In this document: piece by piece, positions 18,460 through 26,514 of the stretch
How the letters are laid out: each line of letters opens with the position of its first letter
Position numbering within the stretch: the first letter of the stretch is position 1
Assembly (NCBI RefSeq): GCF_041080625.1
Contig: NZ_CP163518.1
Coordinates: 8,921,501-8,985,500 of the forward strand
DNA from: Streptomyces sp. CG1
GTDB lineage: Bacteria; Actinomycetota; Actinomycetes; Streptomycetales; Streptomycetaceae
Direction of reading: 5' to 3'
Length of the DNA stretch: 64,000 nt
Made by a program: the position numbers and the translations under genes
The notes under the pieces: model-generated
Told to the model about the DNA's origin: nothing
Databases searched by the model: none
Seen by the model: the letters and a program-made list of their open reading frames with translations, nothing else

Positions 18460-19320
18460 TCAGTCGCCCCTCAGCCGCACCCCGAACCGGGTGCGCAGTC
18501 GCTGGATCTCCCACCATGCGATCGCCGTCACCGTGGCCGGACCACCGATGAGCAGCACATAGGCGATCGGCGTCGGTCCGCTGGGCAGTTTTGCGGTCGC
18601 TGTGAACGCCCAGACCAGGAAAGTGGCCAGTACAGGCGGGGCCGCAGGGTGAACCGCGGCCGCGCCGAACCCGGTTCGTGCGACTGCGGCAGAGGCGAAC
18701 AGGAACAGGAACACCGCCCACAGGACTGCCGCCAGGAACGCGAAGGACAGCCATGAACCCACGGAGCCGCCCAGCCGGGAGGGGTCGGCCACGCTCCAGC
18801 CGACGACCAGTACGACGATGAGCAGCAACGTCCCGAAAAACAAGCCCAGTTGGCGCAACGATGCACGCAGAGCGACCCACATCGTCCGGCGGCGGGCGGG
18901 AGACGCACACCAGACGAAGACCATGAAGACGACCGGCGCGCTCACGACGAGCAGCCACGGCGTGGCGAGGAGCACGCCCCAGCGATCCGAAAGTGACTCG
19001 CCCATGTCCTGCACGGAGCCGAAGGCCACGATGTCCGCGAATGACACCGCGATCGCCGCGCACGTTCGGAGCCTCTTGACGCGTGCCACGTCCGGGTCAC
19101 GCACGGGGACGGAGTCTGCTGCACGAAGGAAGAGGTGCCAGGCCGCGCGGCGGGCGTTGCGGGCAAGGTAGTACAGCCCCATCAGGGGAGAGAGCAACAG
19201 CAGAACGGGCGACAGCAGAAACAATACGCCGCCGGGCAGACGGCGGAGGAGCCCGGGCAGCGAGGGCCAGTCCCGGAACTGCGCATGACCAGCCGGGGCA
19301 GAGGAAGGGGGCACAGGCAC
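18460..19320 (-). CDS. Multi-pass membrane protein of unknown function
   Basis: From a GTG at 19320 the product has 286 residues and about six membrane segments, for example GVLFLLSPVLLLLSPLMGLY, WLLVVSAPVVFMVFVW, LGLFFGTLLLIVVLVVGWSV and SFAFLAAVLWAVFLFLFASA. It ends in a basic tail (QRLRTRFGVRLRGD). No transporter or enzyme motif is visible. The frame stays open upstream to 19635, but that stretch lacks coding character. The nearest intact neighbours on this strand, the two-component operon, end about 400 bases upstream. Confidence 0.6.
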   Translation of the reverse strand: MPVPPSSAPAGHAQFRDWPSLPGLLRRLPGGVLFLLSPVLLLLSPLMGLYYLARNARRAAWHLFLRAADSVPVRDPDVARVKRLRTCAAIAVSFADIVAFGSVQDMGESLSDRWGVLLATPWLLVVSAPVVFMVFVWCASPARRRTMWVALRASLRQLGLFFGTLLLIVVLVVGWSVADPSRLGGSVGSWLSFAFLAAVLWAVFLFLFASAAVARTGFGAAAVHPAAPPVLATFLVWAFTATAKLPSGPTPIAYVLLIGGPATVTAIAWWEIQRLRTRFGVRLRGD

Positions 19321-19720
19321 CCCGTTCACCGCCCAGGACGGCAGGGGACCACTTCCCGGCCGGATGGAGACCAATTCCGCACACCTCGCCCACGGGGACG
19401 CCTTCAACGCATCCCCCGGCAAGACGCGCGGGCCACACGATGCGGTTCCCGAAGGATCGACTGCCCACCCTGTCAGGCGAGTTGCGCGCCTGCTGCGCAG
19501 AACAAGCAGGGCCACGGGAAGCAACACCTTGGGGTGTTGTCGTGGGGTTCCAGTGCTGCCGGTGGGTGGGTTGCGGCGGTTGTGGCTGCGGCGATGTGGC
19601 CGTCGTGGGCTGGTGCCGTTTGGCGTGTTCTTCACGCTGGGGAGGAAGCGGTCGCCGAGCGTCGACGCCTGGTTGTACTGCGGGTGGGCGCCGGGTGGAC
19701 AAGGAGGCGGCCGGCGGGTG

Positions 19721-20131
19721 TCAGCTCTGGGGACGGGTGGCGAGCCACCAGCACAGGCCGGCCAGGGGGAGTTCGACGGCCAGAGCGAGGGCGATCGAGA
19801 TCGGGAGATCGCTGGAGGTGCTGGTGGTGGTGTCGAACCAGGCGTCGACGCAGAGCATGGCGGCGCTGGCGGCGGCGTGGGGAGGGACGCGGCCGCGCCA
19901 GTGGGGGCGTAGGGCGTAGGCGCCGGTGCGGGCGAGTTGGCCGAGCAGGAAGATGTCGAAGCCGACCCAGGCCATGCGGTAGTGGCCGGAGAGCTGGCGC
20001 TGCGGCAGGGTGTGGGAGAGGTAGATGATCCAGGGCAGGAGGATCGTGCTGAGCGTCAGGTAGAGGGGGCCGACCCAGCGGGGCAGCCCGGACCGTGCTG
20101 CTGGTGGTGGTGCGGTCCCAGGGGCGGTCAC
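19721..20131 (-). CDS. Four-helix membrane protein, last gene of the two-component operon
   Basis: The 136-residue product has an Ala/Pro-rich start and about four membrane segments (WVGPLYLTLSTILLPWIIYL, WVGFDIFLLGQLARTGAYAL, AAASAAMLCVDAWFD and ISIALALAVELPLAGLCWWL). Its GTG start overlaps the stop of the response regulator gene by four bases, so translation is coupled. The function is unknown; operon position suggests a membrane partner or output of the signalling pair. Confidence 0.75.
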   Translation of the reverse strand: MTAPGTAPPPAARSGLPRWVGPLYLTLSTILLPWIIYLSHTLPQRQLSGHYRMAWVGFDIFLLGQLARTGAYALRPHWRGRVPPHAAASAAMLCVDAWFDTTTSTSSDLPISIALALAVELPLAGLCWWLATRPQS

Positions 20132-20811
20132 GTGGTGGTTCCGGGGTCGGCGTAGCCGTGGGTGTAGGCGTAGCGGATGGCCTGGGCGCGGTCACGGCTG
20201 CCGGTCTTGGTGAAGATGCGGTTGATGTGGGTCTTGACGGTGGCTTCGCTGACGACGAGTTGGCGGGCGATCTCGCGGTTGGAGCGGCCTTCGGCGATCA
20301 GACGCAGCACTTCGGTCTCGCGGGCCGTGAGGTCGTCCACGGCGGGGTCGTCGGTGGCCGCCGCCACCGGCATGCCGGTGGCGGCGGCGAGCAGGGTGCG
20401 CTGGGCCGCGGGGTCGAGGAGGGACTGGCCCGCGGCGGCAGCCTTGACGGCGCGTTCGATGTCCGTGCGGGTGGCGGATTTGGTGAGGTAACCGAGGGCG
20501 CCGGCTCGCAGGGCGTTGAGGATGGAGGCCTCGTCCTCGTAGGTGGTCAGGACCACGATCCGGGCGGCGGGGCGGTCCGCGATGATGCGGGCGGTGGCGT
20601 CGATGCCGTCGCGGCGCGGCATGTTCAGGTCCATCAGCACGACGTCCGGTTCGAGGTCGTGGGCGAGTTCGGTGGCGGCGTTGCCGTCGTCAGCCTGGCC
20701 GATCACCTCGATGCCGGGGAGGGTGCCGAGCAGCAGCGCGAGTCCTTCGCGAACGGCGGCCTGGTCGTCGGCGATGAGAACTCGGATCGGGGGCGTCGTC
20801 GTACCGGTCAC
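20128..20811 (-). CDS. NarL/LuxR-family response regulator
   Basis: The receiver domain has the acidic pair in VLIADDQAAVREGL, the phosphoacceptor Asp in VVLMDLNMPRRDGI (about residue 61 from the GTG at 20811), and a conserved Thr/Lys in VVLTTYEDE and GYLTKSATR. A LuxR-type helix-turn-helix closes the protein (LTARETEVLRLIAEGRSNRE, then LVVSEATVKTHINRIFTKTG). The start codon overlaps the kinase stop in a GTGA arrangement, so kinase and regulator are coupled. The likely targets include the duplicated motif at 22135 and 22533, which is inference. Confidence 0.92.
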   Translation of the reverse strand: MTGTTTPPIRVLIADDQAAVREGLALLLGTLPGIEVIGQADDGNAATELAHDLEPDVVLMDLNMPRRDGIDATARIIADRPAARIVVLTTYEDEASILNALRAGALGYLTKSATRTDIERAVKAAAAGQSLLDPAAQRTLLAAATGMPVAAATDDPAVDDLTARETEVLRLIAEGRSNREIARQLVVSEATVKTHINRIFTKTGSRDRAQAIRYAYTHGYADPGTTT

Positions 20812-21992
20812 GTGGGAATTGTGACGCACACCCGCCAGGTGTTGTCCACGGGTCCGGCCTCGAAGGTGCCGCAGGCCAGGAGGGCGCGTTCGCGCAGCCC
20901 GGTCAGTCCGTAGCCGCCTCCGCTGGCGCCGAGGGGCCGGGGAGTGTCTGCGTCAGGGAGGGGGTTGGCGGCAGTGAGCGTGGTGCGGTCGGCGGCGTAG
21001 GTGAGGGTGAGTCTGACGGGCTGGCCGGGGGCGTGCTTGGCGGCGTTGGTGACCGCTTCCTGGGCGGTGCGCAGCACGGCGAGGGTGGCGTCCGGCTCCA
21101 GGCGTCGGACGTCTCCCTCGACGTACAGGGTCACGGCCTGGCCGGTTCCGTTCGGCTGGGTGCCGGTGGTCAGGCCGGTCAGGAGTTCGGGAAGCAGGGC
21201 GCTGTCCTCGCGCAGGGCGTGCACGGCGCGGCGGGTCTCGGTCAGGCCGGAGCGGGCCAGGTCGCCGGCCCGGTCGACGCAGCCGAGCGCTTGCCCGAGA
21301 GCCGGGTCCGCCCGGGTGGCGGGGTTGTCGTGCAGCAGGGCGTGCGCGGCTTCCAGTTGGAGGGACAGCGCGCCGAGGGAGTGGGCGAGGATGTCGTGGA
21401 TCTCGCGGGCGATGCGGGTGCGCTCGTGCAGGACCGCAGCGTCGGCCTCGGCCTGCTGGGCGCGGCGGGTCTGCTCCAGCAGTTCCTCGGCCTGGTCGGC
21501 ACGCTGGACATAGCCGAGGCGGATGAACCCGGTGCCCAGCCCCGCTCCGATCAACACCAGGTAGCCGAGGAAGGTGGCCGTCTCGCCGCCGACGGCGATC
21601 GTGGTGACCCCCAGCGCGAGGGCGGCCGCCACGGCGACGGCGATCGACGTCTCGGGCGCCAGGGCCGCTGCAGCGACCATCGCTGCCACCGGTGCCGCGA
21701 CGATGCCGACCGCGTGCGGGGCGAGGCCACCCAGTGCGCCACCGCCCACCGCTGTCGCGGCGAGCGCGATGGTGAGCAGCCGCAGCCGGTGTTCCGCGAT
21801 CAGCCACAGCAGCCACCCCACCGTGGTGACCACAAGCGCGCAGGAGATCGCCAGGCCACGGCCGTGCCAGCCGGCCGGCGGCCGGGCGTGCGCAGTGCTG
21901 GAGAACAGAGCTGCCAGGCCGGCGAGCCGCATGACGCGGATGCCCCACCGGTAGGCGGGCCGGTCGCGGAGCGCCGGGGCGGCGGCAGGCAT
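20808..21992 (-). CDS. NarL-type sensor histidine kinase
   Basis: The 394-residue protein has five or six N-terminal membrane helices (about residues 25-160) with little external sequence. A HisKA_3 dimerisation helix follows with phosphoacceptor His199 in RIAREIHDILAHSLGALSLQ. The HATPase domain carries the N-box region TAQEAVTNAAKHAPG and the glycine-rich GASGGGYGLTGLRERALL. The lack of a sensor domain suggests it detects a membrane event rather than a large soluble ligand, for example envelope stress or a membrane-active peptide. It heads a three-gene operon with overlapping junctions. Confidence 0.92.
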   Translation of the reverse strand: MPAAAPALRDRPAYRWGIRVMRLAGLAALFSSTAHARPPAGWHGRGLAISCALVVTTVGWLLWLIAEHRLRLLTIALAATAVGGGALGGLAPHAVGIVAAPVAAMVAAAALAPETSIAVAVAAALALGVTTIAVGGETATFLGYLVLIGAGLGTGFIRLGYVQRADQAEELLEQTRRAQQAEADAAVLHERTRIAREIHDILAHSLGALSLQLEAAHALLHDNPATRADPALGQALGCVDRAGDLARSGLTETRRAVHALREDSALLPELLTGLTTGTQPNGTGQAVTLYVEGDVRRLEPDATLAVLRTAQEAVTNAAKHAPGQPVRLTLTYAADRTTLTAANPLPDADTPRPLGASGGGYGLTGLRERALLACGTFEAGPVDNTWRVCVTIPT

Positions 21993-22134
21993 GGAGGCTC
22001 CCGGATGTGGCAGCGGGCACCGGCCGGCCCGCTCAGCTGTGCTTGCGAGCGCCGACCGGTCGACTTACGGCGACCCTACCGCGCTCGGCCGGAGAACCAG
22101 CCCGACTCCCGGGCGCTCGGCAGGCACGGTGGGC

Positions 22135-22154
22135 GTCAACCCGGTCTCCACTCG
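22135..22154 (+). promoter_or_regulatory. Copy 1 of a duplicated upstream element
   Basis: GTCAACCCGGTCTCCACTCG lies 101 bases before the end of the leader of the first micropeptide gene. It matches the copy at 22533-22552 at 18 of 20 positions. This is likely a shared promoter or regulator-binding element. Confidence 0.5.
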
Positions 22155-22254
22155 CGCTCAACTGCTGGTCTGACGCACCGGCCCCGCTCGCAGACCCAGC
22201 ATGGAAACCACTCAAGCACACCCCCAACACCGCCCACCGTAAGCGAGTTCAGAG

Positions 22255-22308
22255 ATGCTGATCCGTCTCCTCATCCGCCTCGTCAAGGCGCTCAAGCGCG
22301 CCGACTGA
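22255..22308 (+). CDS. Cationic amphipathic micropeptide 1 (17 residues)
   Basis: ATG at 22255 to TGA at 22306 encodes MLIRLLIRLVKALKRAD. On a helix Arg4, Arg8, Lys11 and Arg15 fall on one face, and Leu, Ile and Val fill the other, a textbook membrane-active amphipathic helix. An in-frame TAA sits just upstream, so the start is well defined; the ribosome site is weak. It is followed 62 bases later by a second, similar peptide. There is no leader peptide or Cys, so a lanthipeptide is unlikely. Possible roles are a leaderless bacteriocin-like peptide, a type I toxin-like membrane peptide or a small regulator of a membrane protein. Confidence 0.5.
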   Translation: MLIRLLIRLVKALKRAD

Positions 22309-22370
22309 GCCGGCCCCACGCAACCGCGCCCACCCATCCCCGGCCGTCTCCCATCGGAAAGGAGATTCCC

Positions 22371-22424
22371 ATGTTGATCGGTCTCGTGGTCCGTCTCGTC
22401 AAGCGCCTCACCTCCCGAGGTTGA
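22371..22424 (+). CDS. Cationic amphipathic micropeptide 2 (17 residues)
   Basis: ATG at 22371 to TGA at 22422 encodes MLIGLVVRLVKRLTSRG. It has a strong ribosome site (GGAAAGGAGAT ending four bases before the ATG). The MLI start and the LV-R/K-LVK core align with micropeptide 1 without gaps (9 of 17 identical by eye). Arg8, Lys11, Arg12 and Arg16 form the charged face. A 14-bp terminator stem begins 25 bases after the stop, so the two peptides make a compact transcription unit of their own. Conservation of sequence in both copies and the strong translation signal argue against chance. Confidence 0.6.
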   Translation: MLIGLVVRLVKRLTSRG

Positions 22425-22449
22425 GCGACAATCCGCCAACCACTACCCC

Positions 22450-22482
22450 GAGCGCCCCTGGGATTGGATCCCAGGGGCGCTC
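22450..22482 (+). terminator. Strong terminator after the micropeptide pair
   Basis: GAGCGCCCCTGGGA and TCCCAGGGGCGCTC make a perfect 14-bp stem with a TTGGA loop. It isolates the peptide genes from the membrane protein gene at 22658. Confidence 0.8.
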
Positions 22483-22532
22483 GCACGTGCACCCGCGGGC
22501 CGGCCCGGAGCGCATCCACCCAGCTCAGCGGT

Positions 22533-22552
22533 GTCAACCCGGCCTCCACCCG
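22533..22552 (+). promoter_or_regulatory. Copy 2 of a duplicated upstream element
   Basis: GTCAACCCGGCCTCCACCCG lies 106 bases upstream of the ATG of the membrane protein at 22658, almost the same distance as copy 1 from micropeptide 1. Confidence 0.5.
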
Positions 22553-22657
22553 GCTCCCACCCGCAGGCCGACGAACCGGACCCACCCGCGCTCGTAGCTT
22601 CGAAGACATCAGCCCGACCCCAGCACCACTCCACCGCTCCACCGCAAAGGACCCGAC

Positions 22658-23197
22658 ATGAACGCCAGCGTCTGGATCGTCAACCTCGCCGTCCTGGCCA
22701 CGGTGCTCCACGCCGACCTCGGCTACAAGAAGATCGCCTGGCTCCGCCTCGCCCGCCCGATCCTGCTTGCCGTAGCGGTCGTACCGATCTTCGTCAAGAA
22801 CATCGCCACCCACGGCAACGGTCTCACCCTGGAGATCATCGGCGCCGCCGCCGGCCTGCTGCTCGGTCTGCTCGCCGCCGCACTGCTCAAGGTCCGCCAC
22901 GACCAGGACCACAACGCCGCCTACTCCACCGGCCACGCCCCCTACGCCGCCCTGTGGTGCCTCGTCATCGGCGCCCGCCTGCTGTTTGCCTACGCCTCCG
23001 TGCACGTCTTCCCCGCCCAGCTCGGCCGCTGGATGCTCACCCATCACACCACCGGCGACGCCCTCACCGACGCGTTGATCTTCATGGCCATCGGCATGCT
23101 CGTCGCCCGCACCGCCGCCCTCCTCACCAAGGGCACCCGCGCCACCCACGCCCACCTCACCCACACCGCCACCGCGCAGCTGCACAACGCGGCCTGA
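22658..23197 (+). CDS. Five-helix membrane protein (DUF1453-like) next to the two-component system
   Basis: The 179-residue protein has about five membrane segments: WIVNLAVLATVLHADLGY, ARPILLAVAVVPIFV, LEIIGAAAGLLLGLLAAALL, YAALWCLVIGARLLFAYASV and ALTDALIFMAIGMLVART. Between them lie basic and His-rich loops. The arrangement resembles CcdC/DUF1453-type proteins, but no catalytic residue is evident. It shares the 20-bp upstream element with the micropeptide genes, which suggests a common response; an immunity or export role is conceivable. The downstream flank is decayed DNA. Confidence 0.75.
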   Translation: MNASVWIVNLAVLATVLHADLGYKKIAWLRLARPILLAVAVVPIFVKNIATHGNGLTLEIIGAAAGLLLGLLAAALLKVRHDQDHNAAYSTGHAPYAALWCLVIGARLLFAYASVHVFPAQLGRWMLTHHTTGDALTDALIFMAIGMLVARTAALLTKGTRATHAHLTHTATAQLHNAA

Positions 23198-23371
23198 AAT
23201 GCCAGAGATCATCACCCGCGGCACGTTCGGCCCCTTTGAGGCGGGACCCGCGCCGCCCCCTGGAGGGTCAGGCGCAGCGCGCCCCGCTCGCCGGCGTGTT
23301 CTTCCAAGCTCGCAGCCACAGATCCTTCGAGACCATCACACGGGTGGTGACCTCGGGCAGCCATGCCGACA

Positions 23372-23897
23372 TCAGCCGCGGGACGGAGAACTCCTCCGGA
23401 AGCAGTCGGCAATGCCGGTCATCTCGGCGCCGTACGTAGCGAGATCCCGTGCGGCGGCGTCCGTCGCCTCGACGCGCAGTCCACCTGGTACCGGCATCTC
23501 GGGATCACGTGCGGTCGCGGTCAAGACCTGCTCGATCGCGTCAGCCGGCACGGGCCCCTACAGCGCGGCGCTCGGTGGACGTGGCTCGTCGGCGAGCGAT
23601 CACTTGATCGATGCCGCCTTCTGCTGCACCGTTACCGCATCCCGGGAGCCTTCGCGACGTGCTCGTCGATCAGCCGGGACGCCTCATCAGGCTCGGCGCC
23701 CAGGACCGCCTCGACGAGGGGCATGGCGATCTCACGGAGCAGACAAAGCTGGGTTGCCCGTGCCACTTGGTGAGCGCTGTGGTACCGGCAACCCGAGACC
23801 GGGTCGGCTCGCCAGGAGGAAGCAGCCCGCAGCCGGCGTAGAACCGCAAGGTGCTCGAGGTCAGTCCGGTGCGTTGGGCGAAGAGCCCGATCGGCAT
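23372..23897 (-). pseudogene. MerR-family regulator, multiply disrupted
   Basis: The N-terminal helix-turn-helix is intact (MPIGLFAQRTGLTSSTLRFY, then AGCGLLPPGEPT). The frame shifts near 23830 and the domain continues as VSGCRYHSAHQVARATQLCL and AVLGAEPDEASRLIDEHVAK in another frame. Further left, QQKAASIK is followed by a stop, and a later frame gives AIEQVLTATARDPEMPVPGG LRVEA, similar to the beta-clamp-like C-terminal domain of one Streptomyces MerR subgroup. Several stops and a deletion show the gene is dead. Confidence 0.65.
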
Positions 23898-23946
23898 CAG
23901 CTCGGAGTTTGGCACGCGGCCATCGTCGGGCTTCAACCAACTCGAG

Positions 23947-24303
23947 GGGCACACCGCCCGCGTGTGCCGACAACCTCACCGCGGCCTGACGACCTGGCTG
24001 CTCAGCGGTGACAGCGCCTCCCAGGGCCTGACCGTCGCCAGAATGCGCATCACCGACCGGGCGGGCAGCGTCGAACCGGACGACCTCGGCGTTCACCCCG
24101 GCAGGGACTGGTTCACCGTGCTCACCAGCACGGTTGTCCTCTACTTCGGCTCACGCGTCATCCACGTCGAGGTCGAGGCAGGCCAGGCGGCCTCGTTCTC
24201 CACCATGACCCCGCACCCCCTCCGCGCCGACCGCGGACCGGCCGCAATCCTGTGCATCCTCGACCACAACGGCGAGCGCAACCACCGGCACCCCGACACC
24301 TGA
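23947..24303 (+). pseudogene. Cupin-domain C-terminus of an XRE/cupin regulator, truncated
   Basis: The readable part contains VHPGRDWFTVLTSTVVLYFG, then VIHVEVEAGQAASFSTMTPH and ILCILDHNGERNHRHPDT. This is the single-stranded beta-helix cupin domain that ends many small XRE-type regulators. The helix-turn-helix part is missing; the frame runs into the 5' end of the MerR remnant without any start signal. The adjacent remnants point to one rearranged block. Confidence 0.55.
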
Positions 24304-24372
24304 CGCCTCGTGGCTGACACGGCACGGCTGTCGAGTCTCCCTTGGAATCGGGCACATTGACCTACGAATGAA

Positions 24373-24412
24373 TGCCGGCAGACCGGCCGATGAGTGCTGG
24401 CAGACCGGCCGA
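24373..24412. repeat. Imperfect tandem repeat
   Basis: TGCCGGCAGACCGGCCGA at 24373-24390 and TGCTGGCAGACCGGCCGA at 24395-24412 differ by one base. Between 24304 and 24626 I otherwise see no gene; this region is the 3' flank of the HxlR gene. Confidence 0.5.
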
Positions 24413-24626
24413 GCACGGGCGTACGAGTGAGCCACCCAGGCGATTCGCGCGACTCATCACGCCGGTCGCGGTAGGCGATTGCCGGGCTCACCGGTCTGTT
24501 CTCCCTCGGTAACCGTCACGGGCGGTTGGTGGTACCGGCGGTGTCGCGGTTCGTGGTCATCTCGCGGGTGTTTCCGCCGCCGGGTCAGGCGTTGATGATG
24601 CCCTCTCCGGTGCGCGTCCTGCCCGG

Positions 24627-25004
24627 TTACTGGACGGCCGGATCCCTGGCGAGGGCGTTGTCGATGTTGTCCTCGACCCAGGCGCGGAGTGCGTTGAGCG
24701 GGATCGCGGCGCTCTGGCCGAGGGGGGTGAGGGCGTACTCGACGTGCAGCGGGACGGCGGGGTAGATCGTGCGGTCGAGTATGCCGAAGTCCTCCAGGCG
24801 GCGCAGCGTCTGGGTGAGGACCTTGGGGCTGACGCCCTGGAGTTTGCGCTGAAGTTCGCCGAAGCGCTGGGGCCCGTCCTCGAGGGCGCCGATGGCCAGC
24901 GCGGACCACTTGTTGGCGAGCAGGTCGAGCAGGGCGCGGCACGGGCACTGGGCGGCGTAGACGTCATGGTGCGCGTGCTGGCCGCTGGGGCAGGTGGTCG
25001 TCAT
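24627..25004 (-). CDS. HxlR-family transcriptional regulator
   Basis: The 125-residue winged-helix protein contains the family core: CPCRALLDLLANKWSALAIG, ALEDGPQRFGELQRKLQGVS, PKVLTQTLRRLEDFGILDRT and VEYALTPLGQSA. Cys residues near the N-terminus (about 20 and 22) are positioned as in redox-sensing HxlR members. It diverges from the oxidoreductase gene at 25162, and the shared intergenic region contains two palindromes. This is the standard arrangement for a thiol- or quinone-responsive regulator controlling a reductase. Confidence 0.88.
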   Translation of the reverse strand: MTTTCPSGQHAHHDVYAAQCPCRALLDLLANKWSALAIGALEDGPQRFGELQRKLQGVSPKVLTQTLRRLEDFGILDRTIYPAVPLHVEYALTPLGQSAAIPLNALRAWVEDNIDNALARDPAVQ

Positions 25005-25029
25005 GCTCGCTCCCTCTCCTCACCAGGTC

Positions 25030-25082
25030 ACTTCCCAAAGGGAAGTACTCGACCTTGAAGGTAACTATACCCCTGGGGATAG
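25030..25082. promoter_or_regulatory. Two palindromes in the HxlR / oxidoreductase intergenic region
   Basis: ACTTCCCAAAGGGAAGT at 25030-25046 is a perfect 17-bp palindrome 26 bases from the HxlR start. CTATACCCCTGGGGATAG at 25065-25082 is a second near-perfect palindrome. Both are likely operators for HxlR dimers acting on the two divergent promoters. Confidence 0.55.
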
Positions 25083-25161
25083 CGTCATCGACGTCAGCGG
25101 GAGAGCCCCCAACGGCCCCCGCAAGATGCCCTTTTCAGGATGCCTTCTCAGGAGATGACGT

Positions 25162-26130
25162 ATGTCCGCAGACATGATGCGCGCGGTGGTCCAGGACGGT
25201 TTCGGCGGTCCGGAGGCGCTGCGGGTCGAGCAGGTGGCGCGCCCGGTGCCGCTGCCCACCGAGGTGCTGGTGCGCGTGCATGCGGCCGGGATCAACCCGG
25301 TGGACTGGAAGACCCGCGGCGGCACCGGCATGGCCGGGCTGCTCGGTGAGCCGCCCTTCACCCTTGGCTGGGACGTGTCCGGCGTGGTGGAGGAGGTCGG
25401 TTTCGGTGTGACCACGCTGAAGACCGGCGACGAGGTGTACGGCATGCCGTGGTTCCCGCGCGTCGCGAACGCCTACGCCGAGTACGTGACCGCCCCGGCC
25501 CGGCAGTTCGCCCGCAAGCCCGCCACCCTCGACCATGTGCACGCCGCCGCCGTGCCGCTGGCGGCGCTGACCGCCTGGCAGACGGTGGTCGACACCGCCC
25601 ACGTCCAGGCGGGCCAGCGCGTCCTCGTCACTGCTGCCGCCGGCGGGGTCGGACACTTCGCAGTCCAGTTCGCCCGGCACCTCGGCGCCCACGTGATCGC
25701 CACCGCCGGCGCCGCCCGCCACGCCTGGCTCAAGGAACTCGGCGCCTACGAGACCATCGACTACACCACCGCTCGCTTCGAGGACGCCACCGCCGACATC
25801 GATGTCGTCATCGACCTGGTGGGCGACGCCCACGACCGGACCAGCACCCGCTCGCTGAAGGTCCTGCGCCCCGGCGGCCTGCTGGTCGCGATCCCGGCCG
25901 GCGTCTCCCCGGAGCTGGCTCAGGCCGCCGAGACGGCTGGCGCGCGGGTCACCCCGTTCCTGGTCGAGCCGGACGGCGCCGCGCTGACGACGATCGCTGA
26001 CCTGATCGACGCCGGCCATGTCGCCGTCGAGGTGGAGGACACCTTCCCCCTTGAGCAGGCCGGCGCGGCCCACGCCCGCGGCGAGGCCGGCCGCACCCGC
26101 GGCAAGCTCGTCCTCACCGTCGCCAACTGA
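25162..26130 (+). CDS. Zinc-independent quinone oxidoreductase / medium-chain dehydrogenase
   Basis: The 322-residue protein has the MDR fold: MRAVVQDGFGGPEALRVEQV at the start, HAAGINPVDWKTRGG, an NADPH-binding VTAAAGGVGHFAVQFARHLG near residues 150-170, and a closing GKLVLTV. Zinc-binding cysteines are absent, so it belongs with QOR-type NADPH:quinone or enone reductases. It heads a rightward group with the NIPSNAP and HbpS-like genes. Divergence from an HxlR regulator suggests induction by electrophiles or quinones. Confidence 0.9.
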   Translation: MSADMMRAVVQDGFGGPEALRVEQVARPVPLPTEVLVRVHAAGINPVDWKTRGGTGMAGLLGEPPFTLGWDVSGVVEEVGFGVTTLKTGDEVYGMPWFPRVANAYAEYVTAPARQFARKPATLDHVHAAAVPLAALTAWQTVVDTAHVQAGQRVLVTAAAGGVGHFAVQFARHLGAHVIATAGAARHAWLKELGAYETIDYTTARFEDATADIDVVIDLVGDAHDRTSTRSLKVLRPGGLLVAIPAGVSPELAQAAETAGARVTPFLVEPDGAALTTIADLIDAGHVAVEVEDTFPLEQAGAAHARGEAGRTRGKLVLTVAN

Positions 26131-26160
26131 CCATATCTGCAAGCAATTTTGAGGAGCACC

Positions 26161-26481
26161 GTGTACTACGAGATCCGCCGCTACCAGGCCCAGCCCGGAC
26201 GCCGCGAGGAGTGGGTCCGCTACATGGAGGACGTCGTGATCCCATTCCAGACCTCGCTGGGCATGGACGTAACCGCCTCCTTCGTCGACGGCCAGGACGA
26301 GGACGGCTACATCTGGATCCGCCGGTTCGAGGACGAGGTTCAGAGCGAGGCCCTCTACGCGGCCGTCTACCACCACGACCGCTGGAAGAACGAGATCGGA
26401 CCGGCCGTATACGCCCTGCTGATCCCGGAGAAGACCGTCGTCACCCGCGTGGTCCCCACCCCCGCCTCACCCCTGCGCTGA
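26161..26481 (+). CDS. NIPSNAP-family protein
   Basis: The GTG start at 26161 follows a GAGG ribosome site and gives 106 residues: MYYEIRRYQAQPGRREEWVR, YMEDVVIPFQTSLGMDV, DGYIWIRRFEDEVQSEALYA and a C-terminal strand. This is the dimeric alpha/beta-barrel ferredoxin-like fold of NIPSNAP proteins, which often accompany oxidoreductases or monooxygenases. The gene lies 30 bases after the MDR gene and is probably in the same transcript. Confidence 0.85.
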   Translation: MYYEIRRYQAQPGRREEWVRYMEDVVIPFQTSLGMDVTASFVDGQDEDGYIWIRRFEDEVQSEALYAAVYHHDRWKNEIGPAVYALLIPEKTVVTRVVPTPASPLR

Positions 26482-26514
26482 CCCGGCCCCGACCGCTTCA
26501 CCCACCACCCGCAC

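Noticed and set aside
22201..22242. A 13-codon frame (METTQAHPQHRPP) upstream of micropeptide 1
   Set aside because: No ribosome site, no similarity to the two peptides and no amphipathic pattern.
21033..22424. A 463-codon plus-strand frame that includes micropeptide 2 at its end
   Set aside because: It is antisense to the histidine kinase for most of its length. Only the last 17 codons have their own ribosome site and start.
24373..24412. Two direct repeats as a possible CRISPR array
   Set aside because: Only two units with a four-base spacer and no cas genes; it is a simple tandem repeat.
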